In this document: piece after piece, positions 1 through 9,275 of the stretch | How the letters are laid out: the number at the start of each line of letters is the position of its first letter | Position numbering within the stretch: position 1 is the first letter of the stretch | Origin: Blastococcus sp. Marseille-P5729 | Lineage (GTDB): Bacteria; Actinomycetota; Actinomycetes; Mycobacteriales; Antricoccaceae | Direction: 5' to 3' | Length of the DNA: 64,000 nt | NCBI RefSeq assembly: GCF_900292035.1 | Contig: NZ_OMPO01000003.1 | Span: 62,001-126,000 of the forward strand | Notes under the pieces: model-generated | Seen by the model: the letters and a program-made list of their open reading frames with translations, nothing else | Told to the model about the DNA's origin: nothing | The model's database searches: none | Translations under genes and position numbers: made by a program

Positions 1-1
1 G

Positions 2-619
2 GACCGGCTCAACGACCAGTTGCACGACCAGTGGGCTGCGGAGGAGGCCGACCCCTCCCAGGAGGTCAACTTCGCGGACGTCGAGGTGGGTGACGCCTTC
101 GCGGTCATGCGGGTCCCGGCGTTCGGCCCGGACTACGCCCAGGTCATCGTCGAGGGCACCACTAACGAGGCGCTGGAGAAGGGTCCCGGACACTACGAGG
201 GCACGGCCGGTCCCGGGGAGGTCGGCAACTTCTCGATCGCCGGGCACCGCGTCGGCAAAGGCTCACCGTTCCTGAACGTCGACAAGCTCGAGCCCGGCGA
301 TGCGATCGTGTTCGAGACCCAGTCCTACTGGTATGTCTACCGAGTGATCGGCAACGCCGACACTGGCGAGTACTCCGATCCGGCGTACGGCGACATCCAG
401 GGCCAGTTCGTCACGACGCCCTCGCACTACCAGGTCATCTCGCCGGTACCGGACCAGGAGGGCGTGGAGCCCACCCAGAAGCTGGTCACTCTCACCACCT
501 GCCATCCGAAGTTCTCGGCTGCCGAGCGGATGATCATCCACGGATATCTGGACGGCGACCCGCTGCCGAAGTCGCAGTACCCGAACCCCGGCGACGTCCC
601 GGCGCTGAACGGAGGCTGA
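2..619 (+). CDS. srtE: Class E sortase, 5' end outside the window
   Basis: Membrane-anchored cysteine transpeptidase that joins LAxTG-type surface proteins to the cell wall. The reading frame is open from base 2, so the N-terminal membrane segment lies upstream; an internal TTG at base 20 is not a convincing start. Counting from that TTG, the catalytic His is residue 76 (FSIAGHR), the nucleophile Cys is residue 161 in TLTTCHPKF, and the assisting Arg is residue 170. The TLTTC form and the gene order sortase, small membrane protein, amidotransferase are typical of actinobacterial class E enzymes. A likely substrate with an LADTG signal is encoded at 1669-2484. Confidence 0.9.
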   Translation, partial: DRLNDQLHDQWAAEEADPSQEVNFADVEVGDAFAVMRVPAFGPDYAQVIVEGTTNEALEKGPGHYEGTAGPGEVGNFSIAGHRVGKGSPFLNVDKLEPGDAIVFETQSYWYVYRVIGNADTGEYSDPAYGDIQGQFVTTPSHYQVISPVPDQEGVEPTQKLVTLTTCHPKFSAAERMIIHGYLDGDPLPKSQYPNPGDVPALNGG

Positions 620-620
620 G

Positions 621-776
621 GTGTACTCGTGGATCTGGCGCAAGCTCCCGGGCGGCACCGGAGCGAAGGCGGCCCAGGCACTCGTGCTGTTCCTGCTCGT
701 GGTCGCTCTGCTGTTCTTCGTGATCTTCCCGCTCATCGAGCCGTACATGCCCTACAACAACGTCACGGTGGACTAG
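621..776 (+). CDS. Small single-pass membrane protein next to sortase
   Basis: This is a 51-residue protein read from a GTG one base after the sortase stop codon, so the two genes are almost certainly co-transcribed. A short charged N-terminus (WIWRKLPGG) is followed by one strongly hydrophobic segment at about residues 20-40 and a short outer tail ending in NNVTVD. Small proteins of this shape sit between sortase E and the TrpG/PabA gene in several actinobacteria. The function is unknown; assistance to the sortase is only a guess from position. Confidence 0.7.
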   Translation: MYSWIWRKLPGGTGAKAAQALVLFLLVVALLFFVIFPLIEPYMPYNNVTVD

Positions 777-881
777 CGCCGCCGCCCAGCTCGTCTGCGG
801 GACAATGGAGACCGCTATCGTGCCCGTAGCGGTGCCCACAGCCCCGCAGGAGCAGCCGCCGAGCTGGTGAAGGAGTGGTCG

Positions 882-1562
882 ATGAGCAAGAAGGTGCTGG
901 TCGTCGACAACTACGACAGCTTCGTGTTCAACCTGGTGCAGTACATCGCCCAGCTGGGTGCCGAGCCGGTGACCGTCCGCAACGACGTCGTCCCGCCGGA
1001 CGCCGACGGTGCCCGGCGACTGCTGGAGGAGCACGAGCCGGACGGCGTGCTGATCAGCCCCGGTCCCGGCACCCCCGCCGAGGCCGGGGTCTCCAATGCC
1101 ATGGTCGCGCTCGCGGCCGAACGCTCCCTCCCGCTGTTCGGCGTGTGCCTGGGGCATCAGTGCATCGGCGAGGTGTTCGGAGGAGAGGTCGTCCACGCGC
1201 CCGAGCTGTTGCACGGCAAGACCTCGCTGGTCGAGCACGAGGACGTCGGCGTCCTCGCGGGCCTGCCGCGCCCGTTCACCGCGACCCGCTACCACTCACT
1301 GGTCGTGGACGCCGCGACGCTCCCCGGCGAGCTCGAGCCGACCGGGCGGACGGCGTCCGGCCTGCTCATGGCGCTGCGGCACCGCAGCCTGCCGATCGAC
1401 GGCGTGCAGTTCCACCCGGAGTCGGTGCTGACCCAGAACGGCTACCGGATCGTCGCGAACTGGCTGGACTCGATCGGCTGCGCCGAGGCGCTCAGGCGGT
1501 GTGCCGAGCTGGACGCCGCCCTCGACGACGTCCGGTCGGACGCGCACTTCTCGCTCGTCTAG
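882..1562 (+). CDS. Glutamine amidotransferase, anthranilate/aminodeoxychorismate synthase component II
   Basis: Class I glutamine amidotransferase subunit that frees ammonia from glutamine for anthranilate synthase (tryptophan) or aminodeoxychorismate synthase (folate). The N-terminus VLVVDNYDSFVFN, the oxyanion motif SPGPGTP, the nucleophile Cys in GVCLGHQ and the HPES-type His/Glu motif (FHPESVLT) are all present. At 226 residues the length is normal. I chose the ATG at 882 because AAGGAG lies 6 bases upstream; a GTG at 867 is in frame but has no such site. The lone gene beside sortase and the pkn operon matches the trpG position near the actinobacterial replication origin, but the sequence does not separate TrpG from PabA. 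Confidence 0.9.
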   Translation: MSKKVLVVDNYDSFVFNLVQYIAQLGAEPVTVRNDVVPPDADGARRLLEEHEPDGVLISPGPGTPAEAGVSNAMVALAAERSLPLFGVCLGHQCIGEVFGGEVVHAPELLHGKTSLVEHEDVGVLAGLPRPFTATRYHSLVVDAATLPGELEPTGRTASGLLMALRHRSLPIDGVQFHPESVLTQNGYRIVANWLDSIGCAEALRRCAELDAALDDVRSDAHFSLV

Positions 1563-1668
1563 CTCGCGTTCGTCCAGGACAGCCGCGAAACCACGTGGCA
1601 GCCGGCGCACCGAGGACCTCAGCGTGCAGGAGAGATCCAGGAGCGCACCGCCCGCGAGTTCGGGTGAG

Positions 1669-2484
1669 CTACGCCTTGCGGCGGCGTCCAGCCAGGGTGA
1701 GTGCAGCGCCGGTGATCAGCAGTGCGCCGCCGACGATCGCGAGAGCCTCCGCCGCGGTGCCGGTGTCGGCGAGCTCGGGAGAGCTGGAGCCGGTGCCGGA
1801 GGTCGGCGGGACATAGGTCGGATCGCTCTGGCTGCCGCCGTTCTGTGAACCGCCGCCGGTCTGGCCGCCACCTTGGCTTCCACCACCAGCGCCGCCGCCA
1901 TTGCCACCACCGGTGCCGCCGCCTTGATTCGCACCACCGGTGCCACCGCCCTGGTTTCCACCACCAGTGCCGGGGCTGCTCGGCGCGGGAGTGGGCTCCG
2001 GCTCCGGCTCCGGCTGGGGATCCGGGTCCGGGGTCGGTTCCGGATCCACCGGCGGGATCGGCGGGAGCGGCGGGACGGTCCCCTCACTGCCGTCACCCGG
2101 AGGCGTGTCGGTACCACCGCCCGGGGTGTCGCCGCCGGGGGTGTCCCCTCCGCCTGGGGTGTCGCCACCCGGGGTATCGCCGCCGGGGGTGTCCCCTCCG
2201 CCCGGCGTGTCGCCGCCCGGGGTGTCGTCGCCGGGGCCGGGGCCGGCCGGTACGTCGTCAGCCACCACATCGTCGGGTGCGACCTCGTCCGCGGCCGCCT
2301 GCGACGTGGAAGCCGCTTGCTGCGGGTCGTCGCCGGCGGTCGGCTGCTCCACGACCGCCGACTCGGCCGGCTCGGGCAGGCCGGCCGGCTGCGCTACAGC
2401 GAGGCTCGACGTGCCGAGGACGGCGGCGGTGGCGACACCGGCTGCCGAGGCGACGACACGGGTCACGCGGGAGGAACGGCTCAT
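1669..2484 (-). CDS. Secreted LADTG cell-wall-anchored protein
   Basis: A 271-residue surface protein. It starts with a signal peptide (MSRSSRVTRVVASAAG, then a hydrophobic stretch ending near AVAQPA). A long low-complexity region follows, with repeated GGDTPGG units, then Pro/Glu and Gly-rich GGGTGG tracts. It ends with LADTG, a hydrophobic segment and the basic tail AGRRRKA, a complete sorting signal of the LAxTG kind used by sortase E. AGGAG sits 9 bases before the ATG. No catalytic domain is visible, so it is probably a spacer or stalk in the wall. A sortase gene lies about 1 kb away. Confidence 0.8.
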   Translation of the reverse strand: MSRSSRVTRVVASAAGVATAAVLGTSSLAVAQPAGLPEPAESAVVEQPTAGDDPQQAASTSQAAADEVAPDDVVADDVPAGPGPGDDTPGGDTPGGGDTPGGDTPGGDTPGGGDTPGGDTPGGGTDTPPGDGSEGTVPPLPPIPPVDPEPTPDPDPQPEPEPEPTPAPSSPGTGGGNQGGGTGGANQGGGTGGGNGGGAGGGSQGGGQTGGGSQNGGSQSDPTYVPPTSGTGSSSPELADTGTAAEALAIVGGALLITGAALTLAGRRRKA

Positions 2485-2599
2485 GGGCAATGGCTCCTGG
2501 AGTGCGTACGACGGGTGATGCAGGTAAGACCACTGTAAGACGAGCCGGGGCCATCGGGCAGCGGAATCCACCAACTGGTCACCCTGAGGGCACCTGGCG

Positions 2600-4393
2600 T
2601 CAACCAGTCGGAGGCGTCGAAGGGGCCGGTGAAGCACTTGTCGGCGGCGGAGCAGTCGTCGTCGCCGACGGGGGCGCACTGCTGGGGGTCGGCGGCGGGG
2701 TGGTCGTGGTGGGCGGCGGGTGCGCGGTGGCGCTCCGCCGCTGGCGCGCGGTTCCGGGTGATGCCTTGGTGCCCGCCGAGGGGTTCTGTATCGCGACTGT
2801 GCCGGCGGACGGGTTGGTGGTCTCGACCGGCGCACCCTCCGTCACGTTGGTGAACCCGGCTGCCTCCAAGGTGGCTGAGGCTTCCTGGAAAGTCTTGCCG
2901 ACGACGTTGGGCACCTGGATCTGACCGGTGCTGACGAATACCGTGACCGTGCTCGACTCGGGCACCGAGGCGCCCGGGCCGGGACTCGTGCTGATCACCG
3001 TGCCGGCCGACTGAGCGCTGTCCTGATCGATGAAGCTGCCGGTCAGGCCGGCCGAGGCGAGCAGTGCCTCGGCCTCCTCGCGCGGCTTGCCGGTCAGGTC
3101 GGGGACGCTGATCTGCGCCGGTCCGGCGCCGATCGAGAGATTCACCTTGGTGCCGGGCTGGACCTCGGAGCCCGACGAGGGATCCTGCGCCACGACCCGG
3201 TTGGCCTGCTCGACCGAGCTGGTGACCTGCTCGACCTCCCCGACCTTCAGGTCGGCATCCTCGATCGTGGCGGTCGCCTCGTCGAGCGTCTGCCCGACGA
3301 CCGACGGGACCGCGACGTCCTGGACCGGCGGCGGGTCATCTCCGCCGAGCAGATTCGGCACCACCAGGAAGGCGGCGACGAGCACGGCGACCAGCAACGC
3401 CGCGAGCAGCGCCCAGGTCTTGCCCGAGATGCCCCGACGCGAGTCATCCTCCCCCTCTTCGCGGTAGGTGCGCGTCTCCGGCAGCGCGGCCGGCGGGATC
3501 GCCGGTACGACGGTGGTGGCCTCCTCCTCGGTGAGGACGGGGGCCGCCTCGATCTTCTCGCCCATGATGGCGCGGTCGAGGTCGTCCTGCATCGCTGCGG
3601 CGCTCTGGTAGCGGTTGGCAGGGTTCTTGCTCAGCGCCTTCATCACGATCGAGTCCAAATCGCGCGGCACGGAGGGATTCACCGAGCTGGGCAGCTTGGG
3701 GATCTCCCGGACGTGCTGATAGGCAACCGCGACCGGCGAGTCACCGACGAACGGAGGCGCTCCGGTCAGCAGCTCGTACAGCACGCAGCCCACGGCGTAC
3801 ACGTCCGAGCGTGCATCGACGCTCTCGCCGCGGGCCTGCTCGGGTGACAGGTACTGCGCGGTGCCGACCACGGCCGCGGTGGCGGTCATCGTCGCGGCCG
3901 TGTCGGATACCGCGCGGGCGATGCCGAAGTCCATCACCTTCACCCGGCCGGCCGGGGTGATCATCACGTTTCCGGGCTTGACGTCACGGTGCACGATGCC
4001 GTTGCGGTGCGAGAAGTCCAGCGCGCCGCAGATTTCGGCGGTGATCCGCATGGCCTGCGGCGGTTCGAGAACCTCCTCCTGACGCAGCAGCTCGCGCAGC
4101 GTCTGACCCTCGACGTACTCCATCACGATGTACGGCGTCGGCGGGTCGGTGGTCTGGTCCGCGCCGGTGTCGTACACCGAGACGATGGCGGGGTGGTTCA
4201 GCGACGCCGCCGACTGAGCCTCACGGCGGAAGCGTGCCTGGAAGGTGTGGTCGCGCGCCAGGTCCGAGCGCAGGATCTTGATGGCCACGTCCCGGTCCAA
4301 CCGGGTGTCGCGGGCGAGCAGGACCTCGGCCATGCCGCCGTAGCCCAGCAGTCTCCCGACCTCGTAGCGTTCGCCGAGGACGCGTGCGCTCAT
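2600..4393 (-). CDS. pknB: Serine/threonine protein kinase PknB with PASTA domains
   Basis: Transmembrane kinase that senses cell-wall material and phosphorylates division and wall-synthesis proteins. The kinase domain covers about residues 8-275: glycine loop GYGGMAEV, Lys39 in VAIKIL, HRD at 135-137, DFG at 155-157 and SPEQARGE in the activation segment. A membrane helix lies at about 327-348, followed by three outer PASTA repeats (about 361-425, 427-491 and 493-550). The third repeat breaks off at KASPGT without the usual last strand and runs into a Pro/Thr/Ser tail, which is unusual. It overlaps pknA by 4 bp and is the last gene of the operon. Confidence 0.95.
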   Translation of the reverse strand: MSARVLGERYEVGRLLGYGGMAEVLLARDTRLDRDVAIKILRSDLARDHTFQARFRREAQSAASLNHPAIVSVYDTGADQTTDPPTPYIVMEYVEGQTLRELLRQEEVLEPPQAMRITAEICGALDFSHRNGIVHRDVKPGNVMITPAGRVKVMDFGIARAVSDTAATMTATAAVVGTAQYLSPEQARGESVDARSDVYAVGCVLYELLTGAPPFVGDSPVAVAYQHVREIPKLPSSVNPSVPRDLDSIVMKALSKNPANRYQSAAAMQDDLDRAIMGEKIEAAPVLTEEEATTVVPAIPPAALPETRTYREEGEDDSRRGISGKTWALLAALLVAVLVAAFLVVPNLLGGDDPPPVQDVAVPSVVGQTLDEATATIEDADLKVGEVEQVTSSVEQANRVVAQDPSSGSEVQPGTKVNLSIGAGPAQISVPDLTGKPREEAEALLASAGLTGSFIDQDSAQSAGTVISTSPGPGASVPESSTVTVFVSTGQIQVPNVVGKTFQEASATLEAAGFTNVTEGAPVETTNPSAGTVAIQNPSAGTKASPGTARQRRSATAHPPPTTTTPPPTPSSAPPSATTTAPPPTSASPAPSTPPTG

Positions 4394-6057
4394 CGCGGTT
4401 CCTCCTTCAGCTCGTGGACGGTGATGTGGGGGTGGCTGACCACCGGGTCGGGATCGTCGTCACTGCTGACCAGCAGGACGATCGCGACGACGATCGCGAT
4501 CAGCACCAATACGGCCAGAGTGAGCAGGACCCAGGGCGTACGGCGGCCGCTGGGCTGCTCGGGGGCGCTGAGTGAGCGCTTTGCTGTCGCGCCCGATCCG
4601 CTGCCTGGCGGTGCCGGTCCGGACGGACCGGCGCCACCGACGGAATTCGTCGGCAGGCCCGTGTAGCTGCCGGTCGCGGACGACGGCCCCCCGGCTGTGG
4701 GCGGCCCACCGGTAGGCGGGTGGAGACCACCGGTCGGAGCCGGTGCCTGCGGCATCGCCGATGGCTGGGGCGTGGGCGGTGCCTGCGACGCAGTTGATGG
4801 CTGGGGCGCGGCCGATGGCTGTGGCGAGGGTGGTGCCTGGTGGCGGGGAGCCGACGGCGCCCCGGAGGGCCCGCTCGGTGACGGCCCGCCCATCGGCGGC
4901 TGTTGGGCGCGCGGGGCCGCCGGATAAGGCTGGGGTGCCGCCGGGCCCTGAGGAGCGGGGGGTCGGCCAGCGGGCCCGGGTCGCGGCCCGGGTGGCGTCG
5001 GACCGGCGGCGCCGTGCAGGTCGGGGCCGCCCGACGCACCCGGACCGCCTGGGCCGGTCGGCCCGCCCGGACCGGCCGGGGCACCACGACCGGCTGGCCC
5101 GCCCGGGCCGGCCGGGGCACCAGGACCCCCTGGACCCCGAGGCGGGACGTCCGGCCGGGGCCCTCCGGGCAGCTGGTGCGGAGGGGCCGGGGCAGTGGCC
5201 GGGGCGGACGGCGGAGCCGTCGGCATCCCGCCCTCGCGCACCGCCTTGACCGCTGCCACGAAGGCCCTGCCGTCCGGATAGCGCGCGTCCGGGTTCTTGC
5301 GCATGGTGAGCTCGATCAACGTCCGCACGTTGTGCGGGACGTCGGCCGGGAGCGGCCGGGGCAGGTCACGGATCTGCGCGAGCGCGATCGCGACGGAGTT
5401 GTCGCCGTCGAAGGGACGAACGCCCGCCAGGCACTCGTAGCCGACGACCCCCAGCGCGTACACGTCCGACGCCGGCCGGGCCGGTTTGCCCTCGGCCTGC
5501 TCGGGGGCCAAGTACTGCGCGGTCCCGACCACCGTGCCCTGCTCGGTGAGACCCACGGCGTTCGCAGCGCGCGCGATGCCGAAGTCGGTGATCTTCAGGA
5601 CGCCGTCCGGCCGGATGATCAGGTTGCCGGGCTTGATGTCCCGGTGCACCATGCCCTCGCGGTGCGCGGCGGCCAGACCCAGCGCGGTCTGCTCCAGGTA
5701 GTCGAGGGTGCGCGAGGGCGACAGGCGGCGCTCCTGGGCGAGGATGTCGACCAGCGGTTTTCCGGCGACCAACTCCATCACGAGGTAGCACAACCGCTCG
5801 CTGTCGTGGACCTGCTCGCCGTAGTCATAGACGCTGGCGATGTTCGGGTGCGAGAGCGAGGCGGTGTTGCGGGCCTCGGCGCGGAACCGCGCGAGGAAGG
5901 TCTCGTCGCCGGAGAACTCGCTGCGCAGGATCTTCGCCGCCACGACGCGGTGGAGGGTGGTGTCCTCCGCACGCCATACCTGACCCATGCCGCCAGTGGC
6001 GATCGGGGTCAGCAGCTGATACCGATCGCCGAGGCGGATGCCCGGCTTGATGCTCAT
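4390..6057 (-). CDS. pknA: Serine/threonine protein kinase PknA
   Basis: Second membrane kinase of the cell-shape operon, 555 residues. It shows the glycine loop ATGGMGQV, Lys42, HRD at 138-140 and DFG at 158-160. A very long Pro/Gly/Ala-rich linker follows (about residues 275-495), then one membrane helix near 509-530 and a short outer tail with no PASTA domain, which is the PknA layout. The start overlaps the pbpA stop by one base (TGATG) and the stop overlaps the pknB start by 4 bp, so the three are translationally coupled. PknA is known to phosphorylate wall-synthesis and division proteins. Confidence 0.93.
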   Translation of the reverse strand: MSIKPGIRLGDRYQLLTPIATGGMGQVWRAEDTTLHRVVAAKILRSEFSGDETFLARFRAEARNTASLSHPNIASVYDYGEQVHDSERLCYLVMELVAGKPLVDILAQERRLSPSRTLDYLEQTALGLAAAHREGMVHRDIKPGNLIIRPDGVLKITDFGIARAANAVGLTEQGTVVGTAQYLAPEQAEGKPARPASDVYALGVVGYECLAGVRPFDGDNSVAIALAQIRDLPRPLPADVPHNVRTLIELTMRKNPDARYPDGRAFVAAVKAVREGGMPTAPPSAPATAPAPPHQLPGGPRPDVPPRGPGGPGAPAGPGGPAGRGAPAGPGGPTGPGGPGASGGPDLHGAAGPTPPGPRPGPAGRPPAPQGPAAPQPYPAAPRAQQPPMGGPSPSGPSGAPSAPRHQAPPSPQPSAAPQPSTASQAPPTPQPSAMPQAPAPTGGLHPPTGGPPTAGGPSSATGSYTGLPTNSVGGAGPSGPAPPGSGSGATAKRSLSAPEQPSGRRTPWVLLTLAVLVLIAIVVAIVLLVSSDDDPDPVVSHPHITVHELKEEPR

Positions 6058-7535
6058 CAGCCACCACCCTCCAGGCTGTCGAGATAGGCCTCGATGACGT
6101 CGGCCGCGATGGGAGCCGACATCTCGCCGCCGGTGCCGCCGCCGTTCTTGATGAACACCGCTACCGCGATCTTAGGGTCATCCGCGGGCGCGAAGCCGGT
6201 GAACCAGGTGTGGTCGTTGACGCCCTCGGAGACCTGGGCGGTGCCGGTCTTGCCGGCCACCTCCACGCCGCTGACCTGCGCGTTCTGCCCCGAGCCGTTC
6301 TCAACCACGCTGATCATCATCGTGGTGATCTCCTCGGCGATGTCCGCCGACACCGCTCGGGGTCCGAACTTCTCCGGCTTGGTCTCGTCGAGCACCGACA
6401 GGTCGGGCGCCTGGGTCTCGGCCACCAGGTAGGGCTTCATCAGCTGCCCGTCGTTGGCGATCGTGGCGGCCAGCATCGCGCCCTGCATGACGGTGAAGCG
6501 GACGTCGCGCTGACCAATCGCCGACTGCGCGAGCGAGGCGTTGTCGATGATCTCACCGAGCGTGCTGGGCGAGACCCGCAGCGGCATCTCGAAGGGCGAT
6601 TCGGTGACGCCGAACTTCTCGGCCATCGACCGGATCCGGTCCTCACCGAGCTCGTCGACGGCAAGCTGGGCGAAGGTGGTGTTGCACGAGACTGTGAAGG
6701 AGTGCATCAGCGTGTCGGTCTCGCTGGCCGTGCACGGCTTGCCGTCGAAGTTGCGCAGCAGCGTCTGGGTGCCGGGCAGCTTGTAGGCATCGGGCGCCGG
6801 AAGCTGCTCCTGTGGCCCGATGCCCATCTCGAGCGCCGCGGCCGTGTCGATGATCTTGAAGATCGAGCCGGGCGGGTAGTTCTCCGAGACCGCCTGGTTG
6901 CCGCGCGGATCGGTCGGTTGATCACTGAGCGTCTGCGCGTAGTCGCGGATCTGCGACGGCTGGTGCGTGGAGAGCTGGTTGGGGTCGTACGACGGCGTGC
7001 TCACCAACGCCAGCACGGCACCGGTCTTCGGGTCGATGGCGACGACTCCGCCGACCGCGGGCTCCCCGTTGACCGACAGGTTCGACAGCGCCTCGTACGC
7101 CGCCTGCTGGGCCGCCGAGCTGATAGTGAGGACGACGTTGCCACCCTTGGGGTCGCGTCCGGAGAACAGGTCGGAGATGTTGTTGCCGACCAGACGGTCG
7201 TCGGTGCCGGCCAGAACGTCGTTCTCGGCCTTCTCGATGCCCGAGGTGCCGTACACGATCGAGTAGTAGCCGGTCACAGCGGCGTACATGTCGCCGGCCG
7301 GGTAGGTGCGCAGGTACTTCAGCCGGTCGTCGGTGGCCTCGGAGACGGCGATCGGATTGCCCTCGACGACGATCGATCCGCGCTGGTTCTGGTACTCGTT
7401 CAGCAGCACGCGGGTGTTGCCGGGGTCCTTCTGCAGTGACTCGCTGCGCACTACCTGCAGGTAGTTGAAGTTCACGAACAGCGCGCCGAACAGGATGACG
7501 GTGAACAACGCGAGCTTGCGGACGGGCTTCTTCAT
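6057..7535 (-). CDS. pbpA: Penicillin-binding protein A (class B transpeptidase)
   Basis: D,D-transpeptidase that cross-links peptidoglycan together with the neighbouring RodA-type glycosyltransferase. An N-terminal membrane anchor (about residues 8-28) is followed by the dimerisation region and the transpeptidase domain. The active-site motifs are SIFK (Ser224, Lys227), SCN (283-285) and KTG (429-431). The length of 492 residues matches mycobacterial PbpA. Its start overlaps the rodA stop by 4 bp (ATGA). Confidence 0.95.
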   Translation of the reverse strand: MKKPVRKLALFTVILFGALFVNFNYLQVVRSESLQKDPGNTRVLLNEYQNQRGSIVVEGNPIAVSEATDDRLKYLRTYPAGDMYAAVTGYYSIVYGTSGIEKAENDVLAGTDDRLVGNNISDLFSGRDPKGGNVVLTISSAAQQAAYEALSNLSVNGEPAVGGVVAIDPKTGAVLALVSTPSYDPNQLSTHQPSQIRDYAQTLSDQPTDPRGNQAVSENYPPGSIFKIIDTAAALEMGIGPQEQLPAPDAYKLPGTQTLLRNFDGKPCTASETDTLMHSFTVSCNTTFAQLAVDELGEDRIRSMAEKFGVTESPFEMPLRVSPSTLGEIIDNASLAQSAIGQRDVRFTVMQGAMLAATIANDGQLMKPYLVAETQAPDLSVLDETKPEKFGPRAVSADIAEEITTMMISVVENGSGQNAQVSGVEVAGKTGTAQVSEGVNDHTWFTGFAPADDPKIAVAVFIKNGGGTGGEMSAPIAADVIEAYLDSLEGGG

Positions 7536-9274
7536 CGGCGCTCACCCCCGTCCGGATCCACGGGCCGCTGCAACCAATCGGCCTCACCGGACTGCTCGGC
7601 AGCGCTCGGGGGCGGCTGGACGGCCTCGGGGGACTCGGCCTGCTCGGCCTCGGCGTCCTTGAGCAGCCCGGCGTCGTGGATCGCGGTTGCCTCCTCGACC
7701 ACCTGCTGCGGCGCCTGGGCTGCGTTGGCGGCGCCAATCGCCGCGGCGCGGGCCCCGAGCTCGTCGGAGGGATCGCCGGTGAAGGCGTCGAGGTGCTTCT
7801 TGGCCGCCCGCGCCTTCTGGGCGCGCTGGGTGCCGATCTTGTCGGCGTCGAGCTTCGCCATTGCCATCGTCTGCTCACTGACCGACCCCGCGGGGGCCTT
7901 TCGGACGGCGGGACGGCGGGCGGCGTCCGACATCCGCATCAGCAGCGCGAGCAGGATCAGGTTGGCCAGCAGCGACGAGCCGCCGGCAGACAGGAACGGC
8001 GTGGTCAGGCCGGTCAACGGGATCAGCCCCGTGACACCGCCGACGATGACGAAGACCTGCAGCCCGATCGAGAACGCGATGCCCGCGGCCAGCAGGGTGC
8101 CGAACGAGTCGCGCACCAGCAGCGAGGTGCGGAACCCGCGCTCGACGATGACGACATACAGCACGATGACGGCGGTGATGCCGACCAGGCCGAGCTCCTC
8201 GCCGAGCGCCGCGGTGATGAAGTCGGACTTCGGCAGCGGCACCTTCTCGGGGTGACCGTTGCCCCACCCGGTGCCGAACATGCCGCCGGTACCGAAGCCG
8301 AACATCGACTGGCGCAGCTGGTAGCCGGCATCGCCGGAGCCGAAGGGGTCCAGCCAGGCCTCGACGCGGCGCTGCACGTGCCCGAACAGGTTGTAGGCGA
8401 GGGTGGCGCCGCCGAGGAACAGCAGCAGGCCGATGACGACCCAGGAGAACTTCTCGGTCGCGATGTAGAGCAGCGCGACGAAGATGCCGAAGAACAGCAG
8501 CGACGAACCCAGATCGCGCTGGAACATCAGGATGACGAGGCTGAAGCCCCACATGACGAGGATCGGGCCGAGGTCGCGCATCCGCGGGAACTCCAGCCCC
8601 ATCACCTTGCGGCTGGCCAGCGACAGCACGTCGCGCTTGGCGACGAGGTAGCCCGCAAAGCTGATCAGCAGGGCCACCTTCGCGAACTCGCCGGGCTGGA
8701 TCGAGAAGCCGGCGAACCGTAGCCAGATCTTGGCGCCGTTGATCTCCGGGGCGATCGCGCCGGGCAGGACCGCGGGCAGCACCAGCAGGAAGAGGCCTGC
8801 AAAGCCGAGGGTGAAGGTGAACCGGCCGAGGGTGCGGTGGTCGCGGTAGACGACGAGGACGGCGACGAACAGCAGGACGCCGAGCACCATCCAGGCGATC
8901 TGCGGGTTGGCGCTCGAGCTGGGCACCGGGGTGCCCTCGCTCTCAGCGAAGGCCTTCTCGGTGAAGTCCAGGCGCCTGATCATCACCAGGCCCAGACCGT
9001 TCAGCAGCGCCACCGACGGAAGCAGCACCGGGTCGGCGTACGGCGCGGTGATCCGGACGGCGATGTGCGCGACGGTCCAGACCCCGACGAAGCCGAGGGC
9101 GTACCAGACCAGCAACGGGTCGACCGCGTCGGTCATCGCCAGGTCGGCGGCAACCTGCGCAGCGATGACGATGATCGTGGCGAACGCGAGCATGGCCAGC
9201 TCGGCGTTGCGGCGCTTGGGCAGCTCGGGCGCGGGGGACCCCGCGATGCGGCTCGGGGTGGCGGTCGCTGTCAT
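7532..9274 (-). CDS. rodA: RodA/FtsW-family peptidoglycan glycosyltransferase
   Basis: Multi-pass SEDS protein that polymerises lipid II into glycan strands and works with PbpA. The 580-residue sequence has about ten hydrophobic helices. SEDS features include the LRFAGFSIQPGEFAKV segment and the C-terminal GGVTGLIPLTGLTTPFLSAGGSS region. A cytoplasmic tail of about 100 residues, rich in Ala, Gln and Glu, extends beyond the last helix. I place the start at the ATG at 9274 (MTATATPSR), one base after the pstP stop; longer frames run over pstP. The position equals mycobacterial rodA. Confidence 0.93.
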   Translation of the reverse strand: MTATATPSRIAGSPAPELPKRRNAELAMLAFATIIVIAAQVAADLAMTDAVDPLLVWYALGFVGVWTVAHIAVRITAPYADPVLLPSVALLNGLGLVMIRRLDFTEKAFAESEGTPVPSSSANPQIAWMVLGVLLFVAVLVVYRDHRTLGRFTFTLGFAGLFLLVLPAVLPGAIAPEINGAKIWLRFAGFSIQPGEFAKVALLISFAGYLVAKRDVLSLASRKVMGLEFPRMRDLGPILVMWGFSLVILMFQRDLGSSLLFFGIFVALLYIATEKFSWVVIGLLLFLGGATLAYNLFGHVQRRVEAWLDPFGSGDAGYQLRQSMFGFGTGGMFGTGWGNGHPEKVPLPKSDFITAALGEELGLVGITAVIVLYVVIVERGFRTSLLVRDSFGTLLAAGIAFSIGLQVFVIVGGVTGLIPLTGLTTPFLSAGGSSLLANLILLALLMRMSDAARRPAVRKAPAGSVSEQTMAMAKLDADKIGTQRAQKARAAKKHLDAFTGDPSDELGARAAAIGAANAAQAPQQVVEEATAIHDAGLLKDAEAEQAESPEAVQPPPSAAEQSGEADWLQRPVDPDGGERR

Positions 9275-9275
9275 G

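Noticed and set aside
2118-2238. Possible CRISPR-like or minisatellite array
   Set aside because: The repeats are in-frame codons for the GGDTPGG stalk of the LADTG protein, with no spacers.
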